Shown: positions 49,353 to 59,349, counted from the stretch's first letter. The stretch is 64,000 nt of DNA from Microbacterium paraoxydans (GCF_018224615.1 NZ_JAGTUK010000003.1:606339-670338); one strand, 5' to 3'. Notes: generated from the letters alone by a model not told the origin. Made by a program: numbers and translations.

Positions 49353-52187
49353 GTGCCGACCACCATCGCCGAACCCCTGGACCCCGCCCTCCTCGGTCCG
49401 GACACGGAGGTGCACGCCCGATCCATCGACCGGTTCGCGCGGGCCCACGACGCGTCGCACTACCTGCTCGTCCCGGACGCCGTGCTCTCCCCCGCCGATG
49501 CAGAAGGCGTGGCCCGCGCGTTCGACGCCGTCCGTGCGGCGGGTCGCACCCTCACGTTCCGCTCCGGTGGAACGAGCCTGTCCGGCCAGGGCGTCAGTGG
49601 CGACATCCTCGTGGACACCCGAAGCCACTTCCGCGACATCCACGTCGAAGACGACGGCGCCACGGTGCGCGTCGGGCCCGGCGCCACGGTCCGCCAGGTC
49701 AACACGCGCCTCGCACGCTACCGTCGCAAGCTCGGACCCGACCCGGCGAGCGAGATCGCCTGCACGATCGGCGGGGTCATCGCCAACAACTCCAGCGGCA
49801 TGGCCTGCGGCATCACCGAGAACTCCTACCAGACGGTCGAGTCGCTGACGCTCGTGCTGCCCAGCGGAACGATCCTCGACACGGGCCGCCCCGACGCGAA
49901 CCACATCCTGCGCGCCGCGGAGCCGGAGATCGCCGACGGTCTGCTGGCCCTGCGCGCCCGGCTGCTCTCCTCCTCCGCGCACGTCGCCTTCCTTCGCCAG
50001 CAGTTCTCGATGAAGAACACCATGGGCTACGGCCTCAACGCGCTACTCGACTTCGACGACCCCGTACGCATCCTGGAGCACCTCGTGATCGGCTCGGAGG
50101 GCACCCTCGCGTTCGTCGCCGAGGCCCGCTTCCGCACGATCGAGGTGCGCCCGGCGATCGCCACCGGTCTGCTCGTGTTCGAGACGCTCTCGGCCGCCAT
50201 GGCCGCGCTGCCCGAGCTCACTCGCCTGGGCCTGGCGACGATCGAGCTCATGGACGCGGCGTCACTGCGCGTGGCCCAGGGGCTCAGTGACGTCCCGGCC
50301 GCGATCGCTGAGATCGACGTACGCGGACACGCCGCGCTGCTGGTCGAGGTGCACGCCGCCGACCCCGGCGCCCTGGATGCGGCAGCCGGAGCGGCACAGG
50401 CGCATTTCGACACGCTGCCGCTCACGATCGCGCCGCGACTCACGACCGACGCCACCGAGCGCGCCGCCCTCTGGCACGTACGGAAGGGCCTGTACACCGC
50501 CGTCGCGGGAGCTCGCCCCTCCGGGACCACCGCGCTGCTGGAGGACATCGTGGTGCCCGTGCCGCGGCTCCTGGCCACGTGCGAGCGCCTGATCGAGCTG
50601 TTCGCCGCGCACGGTTACGAGGGCTCCGTCATCTTCGGCCACGCGAAGGACGGCAACGTGCACTTCCTGCTCAACGAGCGCTTCGACGACCCCGACAGCG
50701 TGGCGAGGTACCGCCGCTTCACCGACGACCTCGTCGAGCTCGTGCTGTCGCAGCAGGGCTCCCTCAAAGCCGAGCACGGCACGGGTCGCATCATGGCCCC
50801 GTTCGTGCGCCGGCAGTACGGCGATGAGCTCACCGACCTGATGTGGGAGCTCAAGCGGCTGATCGACCCCGCCGGGATCCTCAACCCCGGTGTCGTGCTC
50901 TCCGACGACCCCGACTCGTACCTGCACGACCTCAAGCGCGTGCCGACCGTGGAGCACGAGGTGGACCGCTGCGTGGAGTGCGGGTACTGCGAGCCCACGT
51001 GCCCCAGCAAGAGCATCACGCTCACCCCGCGGCAGCGCATCGTGCTGCGTCGCGACATGGCGTGGGCCGAGGAGCAGGGGGACACCGAACTGCTGCGGGA
51101 ACTGCGCCGGGACTACGACTACGACGGCGTGCAGACCTGCGCGGTCGACGGCATGTGCGGGGTGGCGTGCCCGGTCGACATCAACACGGGCGACCTCGTG
51201 CGTCGGCTGCGGGCGGAGCAGTCGAACGCGGTCGAGGGCGCGGTGTGGGGCACGGCTGCGAAGCACTGGAGCACCGTCACACGCGCGGGCGGCGTGGCCC
51301 TCACGGTCGCGGACGCCCTCCCCGCCCCGCTCGTGCGCGGGGTGACGCAGCTCGGTCGCGCGGTGCTCGGCGCCGACACGGTGCCCCTGTACGACGCCGG
51401 GCTCCCCCGCGGCGGCTCGAAGCCCGAGCGCCCGACGTCGCCGCCCGAGGCCGAGGTCGTGTTCTTCGGCGCGTGCATCGGCACCATGTTCGGTGCGGAG
51501 GACGGCGGCCACGGGTCCCGCGACGCGCTGCACCACCTGCTCGACCGCGCGGGCATCGTCGCCGCGATCCCGGAGGAGAACGGCGGACTGTGCTGCGGCA
51601 CGCCGTGGAAGTCGAAGGGACACCTCGACGGCTACCGGCTGATGTCCGACCGCGTGCTGGAGTCGCTGTGGGAGGCCAGCCGTCACGGCGAGCTGCCCGT
51701 CGTGTGCGACGCCGCGTCGTGCACCGAGGGGCTCGACGTGATGCTCGCCCAGTCCGTCGCGAAGAACCCCCGGTATGCGGGGCTGCGCATCGAGGACGCG
51801 ACCACCTTCGTCGCCCGTGAGGTGCTGCCGCGGCTGACCGTGAGCACGCGGTTGCCCTCCGTCGCGGTGCACCCCACGTGCTCCACCACCGCACTGGGAG
51901 CGACCGGAGCGCTGACCGAGATCGCCGCGGCAGTCGCGGACGACGTGTACGTGCCCGAGGGGTGGGGCTGCTGCGCGTTCGCCGGTGACCGTGGCATGCT
52001 TCACCCCGAGCTCACCGCCAGCGCCACCGCGCAGGAGTCGGCCGAGGTCGCCGCGGCCGACCGGGAGCGCGGCGGTTTCGGCGCGTTCGTGTCGGCCAAC
52101 CGCACGTGCGAGATCGGCATGACGCGCGCGACAGGGCGCCCCTACCGCCACGTGATCGAGGTGCTGGAGGAGCTCACACGTCCCTGA
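49353..52187 (+). CDS. FAD/Fe-S oxidoreductase, D-lactate or D-2-hydroxyacid dehydrogenase type
   Basis: A 944-aa fusion of an FAD-binding GlcD-like half with a GlcF-like iron-sulfur half. FAD-domain motifs: TFRSGGTSLSGQGVSGDILVDT near residue 70, SDPASEIACTIGGVIANNSSG-type loop, then GHAKDGNVHFLLN and GTGRIMAPFV. Two ferredoxin-type clusters follow (CVECGYCEPTCPS and CAVDGMCGVACP) and two CCG domains (GGLCCGTPWKSKG, WGCCAFAGDRG). This is the Dld-II/YdiJ type of respiratory dehydrogenase passing electrons to the membrane. GTG 49353 follows GAGGAG. Substrate (D-lactate, D-2-hydroxyglutarate or glycolate) is inferred. Confidence 0.9.
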   Translation: MPTTIAEPLDPALLGPDTEVHARSIDRFARAHDASHYLLVPDAVLSPADAEGVARAFDAVRAAGRTLTFRSGGTSLSGQGVSGDILVDTRSHFRDIHVEDDGATVRVGPGATVRQVNTRLARYRRKLGPDPASEIACTIGGVIANNSSGMACGITENSYQTVESLTLVLPSGTILDTGRPDANHILRAAEPEIADGLLALRARLLSSSAHVAFLRQQFSMKNTMGYGLNALLDFDDPVRILEHLVIGSEGTLAFVAEARFRTIEVRPAIATGLLVFETLSAAMAALPELTRLGLATIELMDAASLRVAQGLSDVPAAIAEIDVRGHAALLVEVHAADPGALDAAAGAAQAHFDTLPLTIAPRLTTDATERAALWHVRKGLYTAVAGARPSGTTALLEDIVVPVPRLLATCERLIELFAAHGYEGSVIFGHAKDGNVHFLLNERFDDPDSVARYRRFTDDLVELVLSQQGSLKAEHGTGRIMAPFVRRQYGDELTDLMWELKRLIDPAGILNPGVVLSDDPDSYLHDLKRVPTVEHEVDRCVECGYCEPTCPSKSITLTPRQRIVLRRDMAWAEEQGDTELLRELRRDYDYDGVQTCAVDGMCGVACPVDINTGDLVRRLRAEQSNAVEGAVWGTAAKHWSTVTRAGGVALTVADALPAPLVRGVTQLGRAVLGADTVPLYDAGLPRGGSKPERPTSPPEAEVVFFGACIGTMFGAEDGGHGSRDALHHLLDRAGIVAAIPEENGGLCCGTPWKSKGHLDGYRLMSDRVLESLWEASRHGELPVVCDAASCTEGLDVMLAQSVAKNPRYAGLRIEDATTFVAREVLPRLTVSTRLPSVAVHPTCSTTALGATGALTEIAAAVADDVYVPEGWGCCAFAGDRGMLHPELTASATAQESAEVAAADRERGGFGAFVSANRTCEIGMTRATGRPYRHVIEVLEELTRP

Positions 52188-52206
52188 GGCAGGGACACGG
52201 CGACGA

Positions 52207-52239
52207 CGAGGGGCTCCGGTGACGCACCGGAGCCCCTCG
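52207..52239. terminator. strong bidirectional terminator between dehydrogenase and GH29 gene
   Basis: CGAGGGGCTCCGGTG (52207-52221) pairs with CACCGGAGCCCCTCG (52225-52239): 15 bp perfect, 3-nt loop. It lies between convergent genes, 19 bp after the dehydrogenase stop and 17 bp after the fucosidase stop. Confidence 0.85.
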
Positions 52240-52256
52240 GGTCGCAGGAGAGCGGT

Positions 52257-53606
52257 TCAGACGCCGTGCGCGGACAGCACGGCGACCGGAGCGTTCCGCA
52301 GGCCCTGCGGAACGGTGGCGACCGCACCGGAGACATCGTGCGACACCTCCGCCGCCGTGCCGTCCGGCCAGCGCAGCGTCGCGTGCTCGAGCTCGGCCGG
52401 GACCTCGACACGCCCCGCCGCGGGGTCGAGCGCGTGGAGGTGCACCGTTCCGGACGCGGTCGTGTAGCGACGCGGCGCGCCCGTGCGCTCGCCCATGCGA
52501 ATCCACGGGCGGGTGCCGTACACCGCGCCGCCGTTGTCGCCCAGCCAGCCGCCCAGCTCCCGCATCGCGCGACGCTGGAGCTCGGGAATCGAGCCGTCGG
52601 CGGCCGGCCCCACGTTGATCAGCAGGTTGCCGTTCTTCGCCACGACGTCCACCAGCAGGCGGATCAGTGCCGTGCCGGACAGCGAGTGCCGCTCGTCCTC
52701 GTCCTGGTTGAACCCGAACGAGTAGCCCAGCCCGCGCGTCGACTCCCACGGCTCGGGGATGATCTCGGGGATGTCGGTGTACTCGCGCGTGAGGAAGCCG
52801 TGGTACGGCACGCCCCAGCGGTCGTTCACGACACCGTCCGGGACGGCGTCGAAGTAGCGGCGCAGCAGCGCGGCGACCGCATAGTCCTGGTCGCCCTTGC
52901 CGCCATCCGGCCACTCGATGTCGTTCCACAGCACATCGGGGGCGAACCGCTCCACGAGCTCCTCCAGCTGCGCCGCCGAGTACCGCGCGAAGTGCTCGTC
53001 GTTGCGGCGGTAGCGGAACAGGTCGGTGTCGGACTCGATCGGCGGGAAGTCGCTGACGTGCCAGTCGAGCGCCCCGGAGTAGTACACGCCGAACCGCGCT
53101 CCGGCGCGACGGGTCGCATCGTGGAACTCGGCGATCAGGTCACGGCGCGGGCCACGGGCGACCGCGTTGAACCCGGTCGTCGTCGTGTCCCACAGGCAGA
53201 ACCCCTCGTGGTGCTTCGTCGTGGGGACGATGTACTTCGCCCCCGCGCCCACGAGCTCGCCCACGAACGCGTCGGCGTCGAACGCGGCGGCGTCCCACCG
53301 GTCGGCCAGGTCCTCGTACGAGGTGCCCGGGCCGTACAGCCGCTGGTGCCGCTCCCACGTGGGACTCCCGGCGATGCGGACGGTGTTGCCGTACCACTCC
53401 GCATACTGGTGCCACGCATAGGCGTCCTCCGTGGGGATGTTCACGCCCTCGCCGTGCTGCACGGCCCACGCGGGCACGGAGTACAGGCCCCAGTGCACGA
53501 AGAAGCCCAGCTTGGCGTCGCGGTACCACTCCGGCACGCCGTTGCCCGGGTAGACCGGGGCGGCCGCGCCGAAGTCGGGGCCCGTGCGCTTCTCGAAGTT
53601 CATCAT
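52257..53606 (-). CDS. alpha-L-fucosidase (GH29), first copy
   Basis: A 449-aa glycoside hydrolase of family 29. The barrel shows the N-terminal YRDAKLGFFVHWGLYSVPAW, then YIVPTTKHHEGFCLW, RFGVYYSGALDWH and the nucleophile Asp (about residue 229) in PDVLWNDIEWP, close to the position known in bacterial fucosidases. GNLLINVGPAADG ends the domain, with a beta-sandwich at the C-terminus. No signal peptide, so it acts on imported sugars. The ATG at 53606 overlaps the M81 gene stop by 4 bp (ATGATGA). Likely last gene of the ABC-ROK-M81-GH29 operon. Confidence 0.92.
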   Translation of the reverse strand: MMNFEKRTGPDFGAAAPVYPGNGVPEWYRDAKLGFFVHWGLYSVPAWAVQHGEGVNIPTEDAYAWHQYAEWYGNTVRIAGSPTWERHQRLYGPGTSYEDLADRWDAAAFDADAFVGELVGAGAKYIVPTTKHHEGFCLWDTTTTGFNAVARGPRRDLIAEFHDATRRAGARFGVYYSGALDWHVSDFPPIESDTDLFRYRRNDEHFARYSAAQLEELVERFAPDVLWNDIEWPDGGKGDQDYAVAALLRRYFDAVPDGVVNDRWGVPYHGFLTREYTDIPEIIPEPWESTRGLGYSFGFNQDEDERHSLSGTALIRLLVDVVAKNGNLLINVGPAADGSIPELQRRAMRELGGWLGDNGGAVYGTRPWIRMGERTGAPRRYTTASGTVHLHALDPAAGRVEVPAELEHATLRWPDGTAAEVSHDVSGAVATVPQGLRNAPVAVLSAHGV

Positions 53607-55180
53607 GCGTGCTGCTCCTCTGCGTCGCCGCGGCGCACCACGACCGCGGTCAGGTCGGGGTCGCCCGACCGGTCGAACGGATAGACGCCCGGCTGCAGGC
53701 GATGGTGCCCGAGCCGCAGCAGGTCCTGGTCCACGCCACCCGGCGTGAGCGCGAGCGTCCAGTCGGCCGCGAGCTCGTACAACTCCGGCTCCAGATAGCC
53801 GATCTTGACCACGACGAGGTCCGCCGTGGTCGGCTCGAGCCCCAGCATCCGGAAGTCGGACAGGTGGTGGAAGGGCTTGCGACGCTCGGTGACGATCGCG
53901 TGCAGGCCGCCCACCGCGATCACGACCTGCGTGCCCGCGTCGGGGTCGCCGTGCGTGATCGAGAACACGGTGCCGCGGATCGTGACCGGCCCGTGCGGAC
54001 CGGCGTCGACGCGCGCGCCCGCCTCCAGCTCGACCTCTGCCCCGACACCCGCGGCCACCGCGCGCGCGACCGCGTCCCGGTCGAAGATCGAGGCGACGAG
54101 GGTCGTGCGGCTGCCGTCGGTGAGCTCGGGGCGAGCGAGCAGCTGCGCGAGCGTCCAGGTCACGTCGCCCGCTCCCCCGGCGGTCGGGTTGTCGCCCGAG
54201 TCGGAGATCACGTAGGGGTGCGCGGCGTCGGGCGCCAGGGCCCGCGCGAGCGCCTCGTCGAGCGTTCCGGTCTGCGCCACGAACACGAAGTCCTCCCTGG
54301 CGTCCCAAAACCTCCGGGCGACGCGCTCGGCCTCACGCGCTATCAGGTCGCGGTCGTCTCCGGTCACCACGACGTAGGCCTGGCACCGCGGCTCGTCGGC
54401 CCACGCGTAACCGATCCAGACCGAGGCATCCACCACACCGGGCAGCGCGGCGATGTCGGGCAGCAGTGCGTAGATGCCCCGGGCGGGCTCGAGCCGCGTG
54501 CTCGTCTTCTCACCGGGCAGCAGCACGGGCACGGGCACCCAGGCCGTGTACGGCCGCCGCGCCAGGGCGTCCGTGCCGTGCGGGCCGCGCAGCCGGTCGA
54601 GCAGGTTCCACACCGCGCGCTCCTTGGTGTTGAGCCAGTCCTCGTGCGGGGCCATCCGGTAGCACGTGAGCAGGTCGACCGCGTCGCGCAGCACCTCCGA
54701 CACGTTGCCGTGCAGGTCCATCGAGGTCGACACGAGAGTGTCCGGGCCCAGGGCGTCGCGCACCGCGAGGGCCAGATCCCCCTCCGCGTCGTCCATCCCC
54801 ACCACGCTCATGGCGCCGTGGATGTCGAAGAAGAAGCCGTCGAAGGGCCCGTGCTCGCGGATGCCCGCCACGATCGCATCCTTCAGGCGGCGGTACGTGT
54901 CCGGGTCGACGGCCCCACCGGGCAGCGAACGGCCGTGCGTCAGGGGAATCCACTCGGCGGCGTCGCCCAGTTCGCGCCCCGCGTCGAGGAACGGGTAGTA
55001 CGCGCGCAGCTCGTCGCCGGTGCGGACGGTGAAGGCCTCGTCGCCGGAGATGTGCGGCGAGAAGGTGCTGGACTCGATCGAGATGCCGGCGATGCCCACG
55101 CGCGGCCTCGGCAGTCCGCCGTCGGCGGCGGGGGGAAGCGGCGGCATCCAGATCTCGTGGGCGTCGAGCGGTGCGGTCAC
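53603..55180 (-). CDS. M81 family protein (MlrC-like)
   Basis: A 525-aa protein of peptidase family M81, named for microcystinase C. The N-terminal DUF1485-type domain is recognised by RVGIAGISIESSTFSPHISGDEAF and by FFDIHGAMSVVG, MDLHGNVSEVL, and the SDSGDNPTAGGAGDVT stretch, with His and Asp residues as likely zinc ligands; the C-terminal MlrC domain holds GVDQDLLRLGHHRLQPGVYPFDR. The GTG at 55180 has GAGGAG about 10 nt upstream. Between a ROK kinase and a fucosidase it may act on an amide or peptide-linked sugar; no function can be read from the sequence. Confidence 0.85.
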   Translation of the reverse strand: MTAPLDAHEIWMPPLPPAADGGLPRPRVGIAGISIESSTFSPHISGDEAFTVRTGDELRAYYPFLDAGRELGDAAEWIPLTHGRSLPGGAVDPDTYRRLKDAIVAGIREHGPFDGFFFDIHGAMSVVGMDDAEGDLALAVRDALGPDTLVSTSMDLHGNVSEVLRDAVDLLTCYRMAPHEDWLNTKERAVWNLLDRLRGPHGTDALARRPYTAWVPVPVLLPGEKTSTRLEPARGIYALLPDIAALPGVVDASVWIGYAWADEPRCQAYVVVTGDDRDLIAREAERVARRFWDAREDFVFVAQTGTLDEALARALAPDAAHPYVISDSGDNPTAGGAGDVTWTLAQLLARPELTDGSRTTLVASIFDRDAVARAVAAGVGAEVELEAGARVDAGPHGPVTIRGTVFSITHGDPDAGTQVVIAVGGLHAIVTERRKPFHHLSDFRMLGLEPTTADLVVVKIGYLEPELYELAADWTLALTPGGVDQDLLRLGHHRLQPGVYPFDRSGDPDLTAVVVRRGDAEEQHA

Positions 55181-55212
55181 GGTGCGGGGCTCCTCATCGT
55201 TCGGAAGGGTGA

Positions 55213-56187
55213 TCAACGGGCGAGCGCGGGGTGGACGGCGCGGCGCGCGGTCTCGATCGCGCCCAGTGCGACGGCATCTCCGCCGAGCACGGCGGGGACG
55301 ATGCGCAGGGGGATGCCGGACACGGGCGAGTCGGTGCGCAGCGTGTCCTCGATCGCGGGGGCCAGCAGATCCCACGCCGCCGAGACGCCGCCGCCCACGA
55401 TCGCGCACGGAACGTCGAGCAGGGTCGCGGCACTGGCGCAGGCGAGCGCGACCGCTCGACCCGCTGCCGTGAAAACGGCGAGGGCGTCGGGGTCCCCGGC
55501 CCTGGCCCGGTCGGCGACCTCGCGGGCGTCGCGCGCCTCGCGGCCGGAGCGTTCCGTGTAGCGCAGCGCGATCGAGGTCCCGGACGCCAGGGTCTCCAGG
55601 TGTCCGGTCTGCCCGCACGTGCACACGAGCTCGCTGTATCCGGGGGTGTGCCCGATCTCTCCCGCAGCGCCGTGGGGCCCGTGGTGGAGTTCGCCGTCGA
55701 TCACGAGCGCGCCGCCCACGCCCGTGCCGAGCATGACGCCGAGCACGTCGCGCTCCGAGCGCCCGGGTGCCGCGGCCTCGCCGAGCAGGAACGCGTTCAC
55801 GTCGTTCTCCACCCGCACCGGCACCCCGAGTCGCCGCTCGAGCTCGGCGCCCAGCGGGAATCCGGTCCATCCGACGAAGGTGGCCGAGGCCGCGCGGATC
55901 GTGCCGGTCTCGTGGTCGATCACCCCCGCCGCGCCGACGCCGGCCGCGGCCAGGGCGACTCCGGCGTCGTCCGCGAGCGAGGAGACCAGGTCGGCCGCGG
56001 CGTCGGCCATGGCCGCTCCCCCGACCGACGCCGGCGCCGGGACGTGGCCGCGGGCGAGCACCCGCCCCTCGGCGTCGACCACGAGGGCGGAGATCTTCGT
56101 GCCGCCGATGTCGATCCCGGCGACGGCGCCTGGCACGGGCGCACGGGTGCCTGCGGGCACAGTGATGCCCTGCTCCTGACCGATCAT
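55213..56187 (-). CDS. ROK family sugar kinase
   Basis: A 324-aa cytoplasmic ROK kinase. ATP-binding GIDIGGTKISALVVD near residue 25, the catalytic Asp in VENDVNAFLLGE near 130, and GVMLGTGVGGALVIDGELHHG. The zinc motif is CTCGQTGHLE: the third cysteine of CxCGxxGCxE is replaced by His, seen here as a possible variant. There is no helix-turn-helix, so it is a kinase and not a repressor. It lies 2 nt after the MalG-type permease gene and upstream of the M81 gene, so it probably phosphorylates the imported sugar. Confidence 0.87.
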   Translation of the reverse strand: MIGQEQGITVPAGTRAPVPGAVAGIDIGGTKISALVVDAEGRVLARGHVPAPASVGGAAMADAAADLVSSLADDAGVALAAAGVGAAGVIDHETGTIRAASATFVGWTGFPLGAELERRLGVPVRVENDVNAFLLGEAAAPGRSERDVLGVMLGTGVGGALVIDGELHHGPHGAAGEIGHTPGYSELVCTCGQTGHLETLASGTSIALRYTERSGREARDAREVADRARAGDPDALAVFTAAGRAVALACASAATLLDVPCAIVGGGVSAAWDLLAPAIEDTLRTDSPVSGIPLRIVPAVLGGDAVALGAIETARRAVHPALAR

Positions 56188-56189
56188 GC

Positions 56190-57104
56190 TCAGCGTCCGC
56201 CCAGTCCTGCCATCGCGATGCCCTTGACCAGGTGCTTCTGCAGCACGATCACGAGCACGGTCGTCGGGATCATCGAGATGATCGCGGCGGCCATCTGGAG
56301 GTCCCAGCGCGTGCCGGTGAGCCCGGCGAAGCTCGCGAGACCGACCGGGAGCGTGCCGTGGGCGTTGTAGTCCACGGTCACGATCAGCGGCCACAGGTAG
56401 CTGTTCCAGAACGAGAGGAACGTGAAGACCGCGAGCACGGCGACGGCCGACTTCGACAGCGGCAGGATGATCTGGAGGAACGAGCGGACGGGACCGGCGC
56501 CGTCGACGCGGGCCGCCTCCTCCAGCTCGTACGGGATGCCGCGGAAGAACTGCCGCATCAGGAACGTCCCGAAGGCGCCGAACGCGAACGGCAGGATGAG
56601 CGCCTGGTACGTGTCGACCCAGTTGAACCACTGCATCACCTGGAACATCGGGATCACGAGCACCTCGGCGGGCACCATCAGCGTGGCGAGGAACAGCACG
56701 AAGACGGCGTCGCGGCCCTTCCAGCGCAGGCGGCCGAACGCGTAGCCGGCGGTGGTCGAGACGATCAGCACCACGAGCGTGCCGCCGATCGCGACGATGA
56801 ACGAGTTCATGATGTACGTCAGGAAGGGGCCGTACGCGAAGACGTCGACGAAGTTGCTCCAGCGGATCTCGGAGCCCACCAGCGTGGGGGGCATCGAGAA
56901 CATCTCGGAGTTCGGCTTGAGCGCCGAGAAGAACGCGTACACCAGCGGCGCGATGAAGATCAGCGCAGCGATGTAGATCGACACGTGCGCCAGCACCAGG
57001 CGGAGCCGCGCGCCAGGGGTCGTGGCGGCGCCGCGTGCCCGTTCACGCTCGCGCTCGCGGCGCGGGGCCGTGCCGGCGGGTCGGACGAGGGTCTCAGTGC
57101 TCAT
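56190..57104 (-). CDS. carbohydrate ABC transporter permease, MalG type
   Basis: A 304-aa membrane permease with six helices. The EAA loop that contacts the ATPase is visible as ELEEAARVDGAGPVRSFLQIILP near residues 205-227. A long basic N-terminal tail (RRERERERARG) precedes the first helix. It overlaps the MalF-type gene by 11 bp and is followed by the ROK kinase. No ATP-binding subunit is encoded in this locus, so a shared MsmK-type ATPase must be supplied from elsewhere. Confidence 0.92.
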   Translation of the reverse strand: MSTETLVRPAGTAPRRERERERARGAATTPGARLRLVLAHVSIYIAALIFIAPLVYAFFSALKPNSEMFSMPPTLVGSEIRWSNFVDVFAYGPFLTYIMNSFIVAIGGTLVVLIVSTTAGYAFGRLRWKGRDAVFVLFLATLMVPAEVLVIPMFQVMQWFNWVDTYQALILPFAFGAFGTFLMRQFFRGIPYELEEAARVDGAGPVRSFLQIILPLSKSAVAVLAVFTFLSFWNSYLWPLIVTVDYNAHGTLPVGLASFAGLTGTRWDLQMAAAIISMIPTTVLVIVLQKHLVKGIAMAGLGGR

Positions 57105-57999
57105 AGTGCACCCACTTCTTCTGCGCGGCGAACTGGATGCCGGTGATCGCGATGATGATGGCGAACAGGATCCAGGCGGCGGCCGCGGCGAGGCCGAGGT
57201 CGCCGAACGTGAAGCCCTGCTCCCAGATGTACATCACGAGCGGCTTGGTGGCGTTGCCCGGCCCGCCGCCGGTGAGCATCTGCGGCTGCACGAACACCTG
57301 GAGCGAGGTGATCATCGTCATGATGGTGGCGAAGAAGATCGACGGCGAGATCATCGGGATGATGATGCTCCACACCCGGCGCAGGCCCTGCGCGCCGTCG
57401 ATGCTCGCGGCCTCCAGGACGCTATCCGGCAGCTGCTCGAGCGCGGCCGAGAAGATGAGCATGTTATACCCGAGGCCCTGCCACACGCTCATCACGACCA
57501 CCATGATCATGGCCCACGACGGGTCGGCGAGGAAGTTCGGCAGTTCCACGCCGAACCACGTGACGGAGAGCCCGTTGAACAGCCCCTGCGGCTGGAGCAT
57601 CATCTTCCACACCAGCACGTTCGCCACCATCGGGGTGACGACGGGGATGAAGAACAGCACCCGCAGGGCACCGCGACCGCGGATGCGCGGGCCGAGGCCG
57701 AGGGCGAGCACGAGCGAGAGGACGACGCTCAGCGGCACGTACAGCAGGGTGTACACCGCGGAGTTGCGCAGCGCGGGCCAGAAGTCGGGGCTGCTGGTGA
57801 ACAGCTTGACGTAGTTGTCCACCCCGTTGAAGGTCCGCTCGCCGAAGGTCGGCCAGTCGAAGACGCTCATCACGATCGACAGCCCCACGGGCACGATCGT
57901 GAACAGGGCGAGGCCCACCAGGGCCGGGCTTGCGAAACCCAGCGCCTGGCGGCCCTCGACCTTGGCGAGCGATCCTCGACGTCTCGTCGTGATCGTCAT
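57094..57999 (-). CDS. carbohydrate ABC transporter permease, MalF type
   Basis: A 301-aa membrane permease with six helices, the other half of the translocation channel. The EAA-like loop is LEAASIDGAQGLRRVWSIIIPM near residue 203. The basic N-terminus (TTRRRGSLAKVEGRQ) places the start in the cytoplasm. Lies 43 bp after the binding-protein gene and overlaps the MalG-type gene. Confidence 0.92.
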   Translation of the reverse strand: MTITTRRRGSLAKVEGRQALGFASPALVGLALFTIVPVGLSIVMSVFDWPTFGERTFNGVDNYVKLFTSSPDFWPALRNSAVYTLLYVPLSVVLSLVLALGLGPRIRGRGALRVLFFIPVVTPMVANVLVWKMMLQPQGLFNGLSVTWFGVELPNFLADPSWAMIMVVVMSVWQGLGYNMLIFSAALEQLPDSVLEAASIDGAQGLRRVWSIIIPMISPSIFFATIMTMITSLQVFVQPQMLTGGGPGNATKPLVMYIWEQGFTFGDLGLAAAAAWILFAIIIAITGIQFAAQKKWVHYEH

Positions 58000-58042
58000 C
58001 TCGTTGTCTTTCTCTGTTACTGCTGCGGTGGCCGGGGCCGGC

Positions 58043-59302
58043 TCACTCGCCGAACTGCGCCTGGGCGTTCGACAGCAGCTCCTCCATCGTCATCTGGCCG
58101 TTGTAGACGCTGACGAGGTTGGGCTGGATGTAGCTGTCGAGCTTCTGCCAGTTCTTGGTCATGTACAGCGGCACGGTGTCGCCGAACGCGGCCTCGAACA
58201 CGGACTGCACCTGGTCGCGGTACTGCTCGTCGATCGACTCGAAGTACAGCGGCTGCGAGGAGGTGCGTGCCGGGTACGAGCGGCCGGAAGACGCGATGTA
58301 GTCCTGCGCGTCCTCGCCCACGAGCGAGCCGAGCACCTTCAGCGCGGCCTCCGGGTTCTTGCAGTTCGCGGCGATGCCGTAGCCGGAGCCGAGGATCGGG
58401 CCGGGGTTGCCGTCCACGCCCGCGGGCAGCGGCACCATGCCGGCAGCGAAGCCGGACTCGTTGTTGAGGTAGCTGACCGCGTTCCACGTGCCGTCGACGG
58501 CCATGGCCGCGTTGCCGCCGGTGTACTGGTTCTCGCCCCAGCCGGTGTCGGACGCGGAGGCGACGGGGGCCGCGACCTTCTTGTCGGTCACGAGTCCCGC
58601 GTACCAGGTGGCGGCGTCGACGAAGGCCTCGTCGTCGATGTGGAGGGTGCCGTCCTCGGAGGCGGGCTGCGTCGCGGAGTAGGCGATGGGCATCGACATC
58701 CACTGGTAGCCGCCCATGCCCATGCCGAAGCCGTACTTGCCGTCCTTGGTGGCGTCGGCGGCGATGGTGGCGAAGTCGTCGAAGGTCCAGCCGATCTCGG
58801 GGGTCGCTGCGCCCGCGGCGGTCAGCATGTCCTGGTTGTAGTAGACGAGCATGGTGGCGACGTCGAACGGCACGCCGTAGACCTTGCCCTCGAAGCTGAG
58901 GATGCCGTCGGCGCTGGGGTTGAACTCCGACCAGTCGATGCCGGCGGTCTTGAGGTCTTCGTCGCTCAGCTCGCGGAACCCGCCGGTGTAGCCGCCCAGC
59001 TGGGCACCGCTCATGCCGGTGATGCAGGCCATGTTGCCGCTGGCCATGTTGGTGGTGAGCTTGGTGAAGAAGTCGCTCCAGGGCGACGTCTGCAGCTTGA
59101 TGGTGATGTCCGGGTTCTGCTCCTGCGCGAACTTGATCTGCGCCTCCAGAGCGTCGACGTCGGACTCGCTGCCCGCCCACATGTCCACGACGATCGTGTC
59201 GCCGTCGGCCGAGCCTCCGGAGCCGCCGGTGCTGGCGCAACCGGTCATCGCCACGGCGACGCCCGTGACAGCGGCGAGGGCCCCCACACGCAACTTCTTC
59301 AT
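58043..59302 (-). CDS. extracellular solute-binding lipoprotein of sugar ABC transporter
   Basis: A 419-aa binding lipoprotein. A signal sequence ends at the lipobox AMTGCAS with Cys22. The mature protein is a family 1 sugar-binding fold ([32 protein letters not shown] at the start, [13 protein letters not shown] and [18 protein letters not shown] later). It delivers the sugar to the two permeases downstream. The RBS AGGAGG is 7 nt from the ATG. The upstream gap contains a CCTA-A-TAGG dyad and, further out, the palindrome linked to the divergent ROK repressor. Confidence 0.92.
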   Translation of the reverse strand: MKKLRVGALAAVTGVAVAMTGCASTGGSGGSADGDTIVVDMWAGSESDVDALEAQIKFAQEQNPDITIKLQTSPWSDFFTKLTTNMASGNMACITGMSGAQLGGYTGGFRELSDEDLKTAGIDWSEFNPSADGILSFEGKVYGVPFDVATMLVYYNQDMLTAAGAATPEIGWTFDDFATIAADATKDGKYGFGMGMGGYQWMSMPIAYSATQPASEDGTLHIDDEAFVDAATWYAGLVTDKKVAAPVASASDTGWGENQYTGGNAAMAVDGTWNAVSYLNNESGFAAGMVPLPAGVDGNPGPILGSGYGIAANCKNPEAALKVLGSLVGEDAQDYIASSGRSYPARTSSQPLYFESIDEQYRDQVQSVFEAAFGDTVPLYMTKNWQKLDSYIQPNLVSVYNGQMTMEELLSNAQAQFGE

Positions 59303-59349
59303 TGAATGCCTCCTGAGAAGGGAAAGGTTATTTCGCGGGTCGAATTAAC

